Below the pieces are notes generated by a model. That model ran no database searches. It saw only the letters and a list, made by a program, of their open reading frames with translations, and was not told the origin of the DNA. Positions 57,559 through 64,000 of a stretch of 64,000 bases of DNA are shown piece after piece (the first letter of the stretch is position 1; every line of letters starts with the position of its first letter). Source of the stretch: Peribacillus deserti (GTDB taxonomy: Bacteria > Bacillota > Bacilli > Bacillales > DSM-1321); the NCBI RefSeq assembly GCF_002863585.1, contig NZ_PGUY01000043.1:1-64000 (forward strand), in the 5' to 3' direction. Position numbers and translations under genes: made by a program.

Positions 57559-57645
57559 GTGATCCGCCTCATTTTTCTGTTAATCAGAGTACATTATAAA
57601 ATAAAACCAAGTAAATTAATAGGATTACTTTATGGATTCAACTAA

Positions 57646-57690
57646 AAAAAGGATGCCGAAGCAACCTTTCTTCAACTAAACGCACCCTTT
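57646..57690. repeat. Hairpin repeat family (GCACCC type), copy 4
   Basis: AAAAAAGGATGCCGAAGCAACC then CAACTAAACGCACCCTTTTG. Confidence 0.5.
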
Positions 57691-57892
57691 TGTTTGAGAT
57701 CAATTATATATAGGCTTACGCCTTGGAAACTTATAAATAAAACGGAATAACATATTATTACTGGTCCAATTTCATAACCGTTTGAAAAGAACACAGAGCG
57801 TCTTGCTCTGTGTTCTTCTCATTACAAAGATTCTAATGTAGCGATATTCCTAAATGATTAACAAATCACAAAGAAATCTAAAAATGCCTCAA

Positions 57893-57950
57893 GACACTTT
57901 TTTGGAACAAATATCCATTGTTAAACTAACGCACCCTTTAGTTAAACAAG
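57893..57950. repeat. Hairpin repeat family (GCACCC type), copy 5
   Basis: TGCCTCAAGACACTTTTTTG, then TTAAACTAACGCACCCTTTA GTTAAA. The surrounding 57691-58040 spacer has no supported gene. Confidence 0.45.
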
Positions 57951-58040
57951 GCACAAAATAATTAATCCGATCTTGCATATCCAAATTACACAATGTATAC
58001 GGTTCTATCAGGTTACATAATAAACTTTAGTCGATTAATA

Positions 58041-58230
58041 CTTACACAAATAGTTACACAGTTATTTTCTCCACTTCTCTTGGGGGAGTATAGCTAAGAC
58101 TGCTTTTCTTGTTTTAGTAAGGTTCAGTGGTCAGAATGGAAGTTCTGGCAATTGAACCACTGTGTAACCTCCTTCGACCCTTTAGCCCCAAGGGATCCAG
58201 AAGGTTACACAATAAAATTGTGTAACTTTT
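58041..58230 (+). mobile_element. MITE-like inverted-repeat element, copy B
   Basis: About 190 bp, from CTTACACAAATAGTTACACAG to AAAATTGTGTAACTTTT. It contains the same core as copies A and C and an internal hairpin (GGTTCAGTGGT / ACCACTGTGTAACC). It borders the 3' end of the nitrilase-family gene. Confidence 0.7.
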
Positions 58231-58266
58231 CCACCTGATGTTCCTAAGTTTCACTTTCTTATCTAG

Positions 58267-58899
58267 TTATATAATAGAAGAAATAGTTTCTATACATTTC
58301 TTTTTTAAATCTAATATCCGTGCCCGAGCATCGTTGTGTGAGATGAAAATTTCGCTTCCGTCTCTATCTAATGCATATTGAATTGGGATAGATATTTCTG
58401 AATCTCTATAGGAGCCATCTGCATGGCTAGAACCCACAATCATTACTTTATGGGTAACGGCAATTTCTTTTGCTTTTGCAATCCATTCTTCAAATTGTTC
58501 TTCGCTAAACATACCGACACCAATAGGATGAACAATTAAATCCGGTCCCGTTTCTTCACTTTTTACTCCTTGCAGTATTAATTCATCACAAAGGATGTGA
58601 CCCACTTTCAAATCACCCACTGTTTCAAAAGATGTTGCACTATATTTTACTCGATCTAAAATGACTTCACCCTGTCGGTTTATTAAGACCGCTCTATCTT
58701 TTGGTGATTCGTTTAGCTTGCGATAACCTCCGATCAGAAATACATTATATTGTTTTGCCAGTGTGCAGGCTTGCTCAATGTTTTCATTAAGATATCCTTC
58801 CGGAAACAAAACTATATCCACATAAGGGGTTTTTTGCAGCTCTGCTTCAAGCTGGGCAATTTGTTTCTCCAGTTTCGGTTGTATAATTAACATTTTCAA
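58267..58899 (-). CDS. Carbon-nitrogen hydrolase (nitrilase superfamily) protein
   Basis: A 210-aa nitrilase-superfamily protein. The catalytic triad is traceable: E34 in LFPEGYL, K85 in DRVKYS, C104 in HILCDELIL. It is shorter than typical members (260-300 aa) and lacks the usual C-terminal extension. Such enzymes hydrolyse nitriles, amides or ureido groups. The ATG overlaps the DUF2441 stop by 4 bp (58896-58899), so the two are coupled. A creatininase-family copy, also an amidohydrolase, lies next upstream. Confidence 0.8.
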   Translation of the reverse strand: MKMLIIQPKLEKQIAQLEAELQKTPYVDIVLFPEGYLNENIEQACTLAKQYNVFLIGGYRKLNESPKDRAVLINRQGEVILDRVKYSATSFETVGDLKVGHILCDELILQGVKSEETGPDLIVHPIGVGMFSEEQFEEWIAKAKEIAVTHKVMIVGSSHADGSYRDSEISIPIQYALDRDGSEIFISHNDARARILDLKKKCIETISSII

Positions 58900-59525
58900 T
58901 TTTTATTCCCCCATCTACAATCAACAGAAGTATAAGCAGAGAAATCATCAATAATTTCTATCACTTCAATTTTCCCGTTAATCAAAAGTTCAGGAAGCTC
59001 ACTTTTTACATTACCCTTCCAATATTCTCTTGCCTGTTCAATTTTTTGAGAGAAGGGAGCCCCGTCTTCTTTAGGCAAAAGGGCTGCATCACCCTCAAAA
59101 GAACTCCCATTCACACGAAGTTTAACAATCTGTAAGACTTCCCGGTTATAGAAATCAAATATTCCCTTCCATTTCAAAACGTCTTCATAGCTTTTTGCAG
59201 CGTACAGGCAAGACAATCTTGACGGATACTGGGGGTATTCCTGCAGTCTAACCATCTCTGCTATCGTTTCTCTAATCGTCCTTATGGTTTGATCTACATA
59301 GTTAATCAAAACGCCAGCATTTTCTTTATTGATATTCAAGCCTTCATCCGTATAATGACCTTGTAAAATCTGAATAGAATCTTCGCCTTTAGAATTCAAT
59401 TGTTCCCTTTCAAAAAAGAAGCGATATAACGTATTGGGCTGGTTATTCTCGAAGTTAATGAACTGCCTAAGACTCATTTTCTTCCTAGTAACGATATGAT
59501 AAACATACATTTCGTTCTCATTCAT
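58896..59525 (-). CDS. DUF2441 domain protein
   Basis: A 209-aa protein with [18 protein letters not shown] near the start, then [19 protein letters not shown] and [11 protein letters not shown], the pattern of DUF2441 proteins. These have weak similarity to ADP-ribosyltransferase-like folds; activity is not established. Start ATG at 59525 with AGGGGGC upstream; the frame could begin 19 codons earlier. It overlaps the nitrilase gene by 4 bp, indicating a two-gene operon. Confidence 0.7.
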   Translation of the reverse strand: MNENEMYVYHIVTRKKMSLRQFINFENNQPNTLYRFFFEREQLNSKGEDSIQILQGHYTDEGLNINKENAGVLINYVDQTIRTIRETIAEMVRLQEYPQYPSRLSCLYAAKSYEDVLKWKGIFDFYNREVLQIVKLRVNGSSFEGDAALLPKEDGAPFSQKIEQAREYWKGNVKSELPELLINGKIEVIEIIDDFSAYTSVDCRWGNKN

Positions 59526-59604
59526 GGTCTGCCCCCTGCTGGATTTCTTCATTATCTGATATATATAGAAACCATAGCACACCTTAACAATTTCTCCTGT
59601 ACTA

Positions 59605-60352
59605 TTAACTCATTTTTAAATCAAAAGCTTTATCTAGATTTTCCTTTAATCGCTCACTTCTTTTGGCAATAAATGTGGTCCAAAATGTTTTGCCTATCTT
59701 AGCGAGCTGTTCACTAGAATAATCACTTATCTCAAAATTTCCCCAGCACCCATCTTTAGTGAGCTTATCCCAGGAAACATAATCAGCAAATTTTATTATG
59801 CTCGACCGGCTCTTCAGATCCCATATTTTCTATCTTTACAAGATCGGGACATAGCCACAAAGCGGTGCATACGGATAAGAAACCTCCATGTTTCTCCTTT
59901 AATCCTACAATGTCCGCTTCTCTTAACGCTTCTTCCCAAGCTAAATGTCGGTGAGTTGTAATGAGGATCAGGTCTTGGTACTTAAAGTTTATATGTTTCA
60001 CAAATGAAGACTCCCAATATGCTCCACCGTGACCATTGCATAGAACAAATTTTTTGAATCCCTGTCTTTTAAGATTCACAATGATTTCTTCTAACATGGC
60101 GGTTAAAATGTTCGGACTTATTGTAACCGTTCCCTTAAAGGAAGCGTGTTCTTCGGAAGTATTAAATGGAATGGTTGGAAGTACATAAGCCCCTAAAGCA
60201 TTACCAAATGCTTCTGCATATTTTTCGGCAATTAAGGTATCCAAATGCATTGGAAGGCAGGGTCCGAATTGTTCAGTAGCACCTACTGAAATCAAGACAG
60301 TATCCGTGCCGCTTTCCCGGATGGTTTTTGTGGAATCTCTAAAACTTAACAA
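59605..60352 (-). pseudogene. Creatininase-family amidohydrolase, frameshifted copy
   Basis: A second copy of 53760-54506. The frame is intact through EPVEHNK, then one extra T in a T run at about 59792-59795 (AAATTTTATT against AAATTTATT in the intact copy) shifts it to a stop at 59783. The remaining 58 codons to 59605 are still present and close to the intact copy, so the lesion is recent. Conserved E27, H36, D38 and NGHGG are kept. Confidence 0.85.
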
Positions 60353-60473
60353 TTCACATTCCCCTTTATTCTTAATATTCTTTATTTTACCATACGACTT
60401 CCAGAATTTTTACAATGAAAAAGAACCGCTAAAGCGATCCTTTGAATTCAGTATTGTTTGATAGGGATCTAAC

Positions 60474-60749
60474 TTACCGATGGTTTTTTAAGCGGGGGTT
60501 TATAGTTGCAATAAGGTAACCCACTACGGAATAACACAACAAGAAGAATGCAAGAAACCCATAAGCAGCTCCTTCAAAGCCCCTAACCTCTACATACCCG
60601 TAGTAAAAGGATACAAATGAAGCACAAATAGCCATAATACTCGGCAAAAGCCTTACAAATAATGATAATTTGCGTTTTCTAAACCACCAGGTCAGAAGAA
60701 TTATGAACAAACCTGGAATAACAGCAACCAAAAAAGGTCCTTCCATCAT
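60474..60749 (-). CDS. Small membrane protein, YesK-like
   Basis: A 91-aa protein with three transmembrane helices: FLVAVIPGLFIILLTWWF (about 5-22), LLPSIMAICASFVSFYYGY (about 34-52) and GAAYGFLAFFLLCYSVVGYL (about 58-78). The pattern recalls YesK-like membrane proteins. Start ATG at 60749 with GGAGGGG 10 nt upstream; the frame's first codon is a TTG inside that site. Function unknown. Confidence 0.6.
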   Translation of the reverse strand: MMEGPFLVAVIPGLFIILLTWWFRKRKLSLFVRLLPSIMAICASFVSFYYGYVEVRGFEGAAYGFLAFFLLCYSVVGYLIATINPRLKNHR

Positions 60750-60854
60750 TATTTTTAACCCCTCCAAATCCTAATAACTGCACAATATTACTTTAACATA
60801 TATTGTAAATTACATTTTAATTCTTCATATTTTTAAAGATTGTTATGAAATTAA

Positions 60855-60965
60855 AAAAGAACCGCGGCAAGCGATTCTTAATTTGATCATATATTGTTTG
60901 GTGATACGGGTCACCCATGATTATAGCTCGCTCATGAATGATTAAATTACACACTTTATACAGTT
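60855..60965. repeat. Repeat shared with 54581-54690
   Basis: AAAAGAACCGCGGCAAGCGA ... GTTTGGTGATACGGGTCA ... GCTCGCTCATGAATGATTAA ... TTACACACTTTA. Lies 5' of the membrane-protein gene. The following 60966-61115 stretch shows no gene. Confidence 0.5.
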
Positions 60966-61115
60966 TGGATCAGGTAACATAACTTAATTTATCCTGCACC
61001 ATCCTGGATAAAACATACTCAGTTTTAATTTCTGCTAACTCCTTGTGGCAGTAAGATTCAACGCAGTTAAAACAACATATGAAGTTCAGTCCACATAATA
61101 TTTCGGCGATGAAAA

Positions 61116-61310
61116 CTTACACAATAAGTTACACAGTTTTTATATCCTACTCCCATTGGGGGTAAGGACGAACCCAGTTTCTTATGTCATACGAAGGTTC
61201 ATCTTCTAAAATGGAAGTTCTGGCAATTGAACCACTGTGTAACCTCTTTCGCCCTTACTGCCCGAAGGGCTTCAGAAGATTACACAACAAAACTGTGTAA
61301 CTTATTGTAT
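61116..61310 (+). mobile_element. MITE-like inverted-repeat element, copy C
   Basis: The best-preserved copy: perfect 20-bp terminal inverted repeats at 61121-61140 (ACAATAAGTTACACAGTTTT) and 61289-61308, total 188 bp between outer ends. The core GGAAGTTCTGGCAATTGAAC and CACTGTGTAACCTC is shared with A and B. No coding capacity. Confidence 0.8.
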
Positions 61311-61401
61311 CTATTCATACTTTTTTCCGGTTTTTTAAGCGGATTGTATATATAGAAGAAACAGAAACAAAAAGGCTGCCGAAGCCGCCAATTATTAATG
61401 A

Positions 61402-61818
61402 TTATTTACTTACTAATACCATACTTTCTGATTTTCCATCCCAGTTTACGATGGCGTCTATTTTATCCTTCTTGTCAGGTACCGAACAGCCAACCGTGCA
61501 TGAAATATTACCAGTCTGACTTTTTTTATCAGGATTCAAACCACTTTTACTGGACTCATACTCTCCGTCCTGAAGAAATATTTTTGTTTGAATTTCTGTA
61601 GGGTTCTTTTGATCCGTAGTTATAGGAACAGGTTTCCCCCCAATGTACTTTAAAAGTACATTTGTTGTCGTTGAGTTATCAGAGCTAACGATCACGTTAT
61701 ACGTCACATTCCAATGTTTGCTTTTGCCCCTATACTCAATGGTTTCTGTGTCAGTAGCACAAGAAGTTAAAACTATTAATAAAGAAAGTAGTAGAAAGAC
61801 ACCTGAAATTCGTTTCAT
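61402..61818 (-). CDS. Small lipoprotein, paralogue of the upstream gene
   Basis: A 138-aa predicted lipoprotein: signal MKRISGVFLLLSLLIVLTSC with lipobox LTSC (Cys20). The mature part has EYRGKSKHWNVTYNV and ends IVNWDGKSESMVLVSK, which aligns with EYQGKSDNWKVKLEL and IEWNGKKEHIILSNK of the next upstream protein (61860-62249). A tandem duplication is likely. The ATG at 61818 follows GGAAGGTGGCGG. Last gene of the four-gene secreted-protein cluster. Confidence 0.75.
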   Translation of the reverse strand: MKRISGVFLLLSLLIVLTSCATDTETIEYRGKSKHWNVTYNVIVSSDNSTTTNVLLKYIGGKPVPITTDQKNPTEIQTKIFLQDGEYESSKSGLNPDKKSQTGNISCTVGCSVPDKKDKIDAIVNWDGKSESMVLVSK

Positions 61819-61859
61819 TTGAATAACCGCCACCTTCCGAGCCTGTTTTATATACAATT

Positions 61860-62249
61860 TTATTCTGATTTCTTGTTGGATAAAATGATATGCTCTTTCT
61901 TCCCGTTCCATTCAATCTCGATTTCCGGCTTGTCAGAAGAATCTGGCTCAGGTATATCGTTCACAGATTCTCTTCGGGTTGTTTTCTTGTATTCCACAGT
62001 AGTGTGGTCGGCACCAGTCTCATATCCCGCTCCTTCCAGTATCCAGTTTATCGTTCGGGGTTCCTTCTGCTTTGCGACGTATTCGATAATAGTTGTGCGG
62101 CTATGATTGCTCAATTCAAGCTTAACTTTCCAATTATCGCTCTTTCCCTGATATTCAAATGCTTTACTTTTATCCATAAAACCCAGGAATACGGTTACAA
62201 TAATGCCCAAAACAAGGAAGCTGGATAAGATGAATAACCATTTTTTCAT
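61860..62249 (-). CDS. Membrane-anchored protein, paralogue of the lipoprotein 61402-61818
   Basis: A 129-aa protein with an N-terminal anchor (KKWLFILSSFLVLGIIVTVF, 2-21) and no lipobox Cys, followed by the FEYQGKSDNWKV domain it shares with the downstream lipoprotein. ATG with GGGAGGATAGAAT upstream. The shared domain's GKS.xW motif and C-terminal EWNGK.E..IL are the conserved points. Function unknown. The gene lies 13 bp after the preceding gene. Confidence 0.75.
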   Translation of the reverse strand: MKKWLFILSSFLVLGIIVTVFLGFMDKSKAFEYQGKSDNWKVKLELSNHSRTTIIEYVAKQKEPRTINWILEGAGYETGADHTTVEYKKTTRRESVNDIPEPDSSDKPEIEIEWNGKKEHIILSNKKSE

Positions 62250-62262
62250 ATTCTATCCTCCC

Positions 62263-62736
62263 TTAATCATGTATCTCGATATTTCCTACATATTCTGCAC
62301 TTCCATTATCGGTTAAAAGGTCAACTTCAATTAAATAGTCTCCTAGTTCGATAGGGAATTGAAAATTATGATTTTTATCTAATTCCAACTTTGTCTTTTT
62401 ATCTTTCTGCCACAGCAACACATTTAATTCTAAAATTTTAAAGTCCTGGCTATCAAAACCTACATAAAATTCTTGTTTATCTGGATTCACCCTTATTTGT
62501 TGTTGTTTTTGCGCTAATGCCCGTATATCTTTGGTTTTCTTACTGTACTGTTTATCAGTATTCCAATCTATATTTGCTTCCTTTAATTTGATGTCGTCAT
62601 TGGTCATGCTAATATCGAATAGTGTGACGCTTGGTGGTGTAAAATCGTAATCCTCCCCAATACAACCGGTTAGGACAAAAACAAATAGTACTCCGATAAA
62701 TGGCTTCAAAAAAATTTTCATTTTTTTCGTTTTCAC
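62263..62736 (-). CDS. Hypothetical lipoprotein
   Basis: A 157-aa predicted lipoprotein: basic MKTKKMKIFLKPF, hydrophobic core and LTGC lipobox (Cys25). The mature region has TPPSVTLFDISMTNDD, a linker with KKTKDIRALAQKQQ, and LELDKNHNFQFPIELGDYLI, beta-rich and Ig-like in feel. Preceded by GGGGAGGGAAAAAGTG. Part of the same cluster as the DUF2268 protease and the two paralogues; no function can be given. Confidence 0.7.
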   Translation of the reverse strand: MKTKKMKIFLKPFIGVLFVFVLTGCIGEDYDFTPPSVTLFDISMTNDDIKLKEANIDWNTDKQYSKKTKDIRALAQKQQQIRVNPDKQEFYVGFDSQDFKILELNVLLWQKDKKTKLELDKNHNFQFPIELGDYLIEVDLLTDNGSAEYVGNIEIHD

Positions 62737-62763
62737 TTTTTCCCTCCCCTTTATCGAATAGAA

Positions 62764-63675
62764 CTAGTGACTATAATTCTTTTCATATTCTCCCTTTTCA
62801 AAAATTTCCCTAGCCGACATTTTGGTCCATGTTTTGATGTTATCGACTTTATACTTTTTAATGTAGTTCTCTACCATTTTGTAGCCCTCGCTGTACCCGT
62901 ATAGCAGGGGCAAACCGTTCCCTCCAAATAGCACTTCAAAGGACTTATTTAAATCGGGATTATCCAGATCATTTTTTATTTGATCCCAGTAAGCTGTTTG
63001 GTAAGCTGTATTCACATACATTCCCTTTAGGTTAGGGAATACCATTTTTTCAAACATAACCGCTTTACCTTCAAATACTAAATTATCCAATAAGGAAGTT
63101 GAGGGGTATGCGTATAATTCAGTCCAGACACTATGATGATATTCATGGGCAATCACGGTTTTGATTCGATCCGGTGAATTAGAAGGGCGAGCTGAATATA
63201 TGATTTTCCCTGCCCCAACCGTTACGGCATTATCTTGATTGTTTTCCTGCGGTGGGAAAATACATACACTTGTTTTCTTTTTTCCAGGCAGATATTCAGA
63301 AGACTTCATTAAGGCTTCTTTAATAGAAGAAATTAATTCCTTCGAGTCGGTGGAACTCAACGTTTTCTTTGCTGTCTGTTCAGGCGGATTATTGATTAGG
63401 TTGTCATCCATATATGGATACTCTGCATCTTTGAAGCAGGAATTATATACAGGCTGGATGATTTTAGACTGGTATAATTCCTCTTTTTTATTCGCCGGCT
63501 GTCCATCCGCTGCTTTAAAGTAATCGGGATACAATTTATATGCTTCAATTATTTCAAAGCTCTGCTGCTTGTTTTTGAATTTTATAATAAGAGTCTCTTC
63601 CTTTTTCTCACTACAACCTGCAATCCAAGTTATTAAAACTAAAAATATGAAGAAATACGTATGTTTTTTTAACAT
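62764..63675 (-). CDS. DUF2268-type lipoprotein zinc protease
   Basis: A 303-aa predicted lipoprotein: LITWIAGC lipobox (Cys21). The zinc-protease signature HEYHH at 177-181 (VIAHEYHHSVW) places it in the DUF2268 group of putative Zn-dependent proteases; a downstream Glu in FEGKAVMFEKMVFP (about 205) may be the third ligand. It would act on the outer face of the membrane. First gene of a four-gene run of secreted proteins. ATG after AGGGAGCAGGAG. Confidence 0.85.
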   Translation of the reverse strand: MLKKHTYFFIFLVLITWIAGCSEKKEETLIIKFKNKQQSFEIIEAYKLYPDYFKAADGQPANKKEELYQSKIIQPVYNSCFKDAEYPYMDDNLINNPPEQTAKKTLSSTDSKELISSIKEALMKSSEYLPGKKKTSVCIFPPQENNQDNAVTVGAGKIIYSARPSNSPDRIKTVIAHEYHHSVWTELYAYPSTSLLDNLVFEGKAVMFEKMVFPNLKGMYVNTAYQTAYWDQIKNDLDNPDLNKSFEVLFGGNGLPLLYGYSEGYKMVENYIKKYKVDNIKTWTKMSAREIFEKGEYEKNYSH

Positions 63676-63701
63676 CTCCTGCTCCCTTTGTTCTTAATGA
63701 A

Positions 63702-64000
63702 TTATATAAAGTATTTATAATAGTGTATGAAACTTATAGATACTCCAGAGATGGTAAATAGAAGTGTTCCTATAGCAAAAGAGCTTATTGAAACCTTATA
63801 AATAGGAGAAGTGCCATCATCGGCTCCTGTATTAAACTTAGCTGCCGCTTTTGTATAGTTAAATGAGGAGTTCGCTCCAAATGAACCCATCCATAACAGA
63901 CTAGGAATAATTAAACTGCAAAAAAACAACGTATCAGTGAATGACCAACTTGTCTTAATTGTGATGATCTCTACCAAGATAAAATCAGTCAGCACTGTAA
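63702..64000 (-). CDS. Partial hypothetical membrane protein
   Basis: At least 97 residues, open to the window edge. Two or three transmembrane helices: about 21-36 (TLFFCSLIIPSLLWMG) and about 68-92 (VSISSFAIGTLLFTISGVSI). The first in-frame start visible is a GTG at 63995, but no ribosome site can be seen, so the true start may be outside the window. Family not recognised. Confidence 0.55.
   Translation of the reverse strand, partial: TVLTDFILVEIITIKTSWSFTDTLFFCSLIIPSLLWMGSFGANSSFNYTKAAAKFNTGADDGTSPIYKVSISSFAIGTLLFTISGVSISFIHYYKYFI

Noticed and set aside
43093-64000. Ordinary tailed prophage
   Set aside because: No capsid, portal, terminase, tail, holin or lysin genes are seen; the gene set fits a non-phage integrative island.

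Overview
The window is chromosomal DNA from a Firmicute of the family Bacillaceae. From about 1 to 42.9 kb the gene content and order follow the Bacillus subtilis 'yt' region almost gene by gene: ytzH, ytmP, amyX, ytlR/ytlQ/ytlP, pepV (ytjP), ytzE, an RsuA-type pseudouridine synthase, ytgP, ytfP, cse60, ytwF, ytkP, bioY, leuS, yttB, ytzC, ytqA, ytqB, ytpB, ytpA, ytoA, asnB, metK, pckA, ytmB, ytmA, ytlA. Families were assigned by recognising motifs and conserved order by eye; no database search was possible.

The core half is mostly housekeeping and sporulation-related metabolism. It has clear cis-regulation: a leucine-type T-box before leuS, a SAM-I (S-box) riboswitch before metK, a BirA-type operator overlapping the bioY promoter, two 23-bp operators of one type before a YhgE/Pip-family membrane gene, and many intrinsic terminators. 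Intergenic spaces are rich in repeats: a family of about 500-600 bp with imperfect terminal inverted repeats (8955-9440, 41520-42135, fragments at 1-106 and 38285-38440), a 1.1-kb mosaic between asnB and metK, and three arrays of degenerate short repeats (12.65, 18.3 and 30.1 kb).

At 42,886 the ytlA reading frame leaves the family sequence after about 183 codons and runs into AT-rich accessory DNA that continues to the end of the window (more than 21 kb). The first gene inside is a large serine recombinase, so the simplest reading is a site-specific integrative element inserted in ytlA; the right end is not in the window. Inside are an XRE regulator, an HNH-like protein, a 712-aa divergent tyrosine recombinase translationally coupled to an excisionase-like HTH protein, two short basic-tailed proteins under a shared 32-bp upstream sequence, a primase-type zinc-ribbon protein overlapping another HTH protein, and two copies of a conserved 422-424-nt segment that looks like a structured non-coding RNA (51205-51628 and 52824-53245).

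The distal part (53.5-64 kb) is a patchwork: a creatininase-family gene present once intact and once frameshifted, a nitrilase-family/DUF2441 pair, an ECF sigma/anti-sigma pair, small membrane proteins, a recombinase remnant, three copies of a roughly 190-bp MITE-like inverted-repeat element, a hairpin repeat family, and a cluster of secreted lipoproteins with a DUF2268-type zinc protease. The duplicated RNA-like segment beside the recombinase module, and the MITE-flanked creatininase/nitrilase cassette, are the best candidates for something undescribed.
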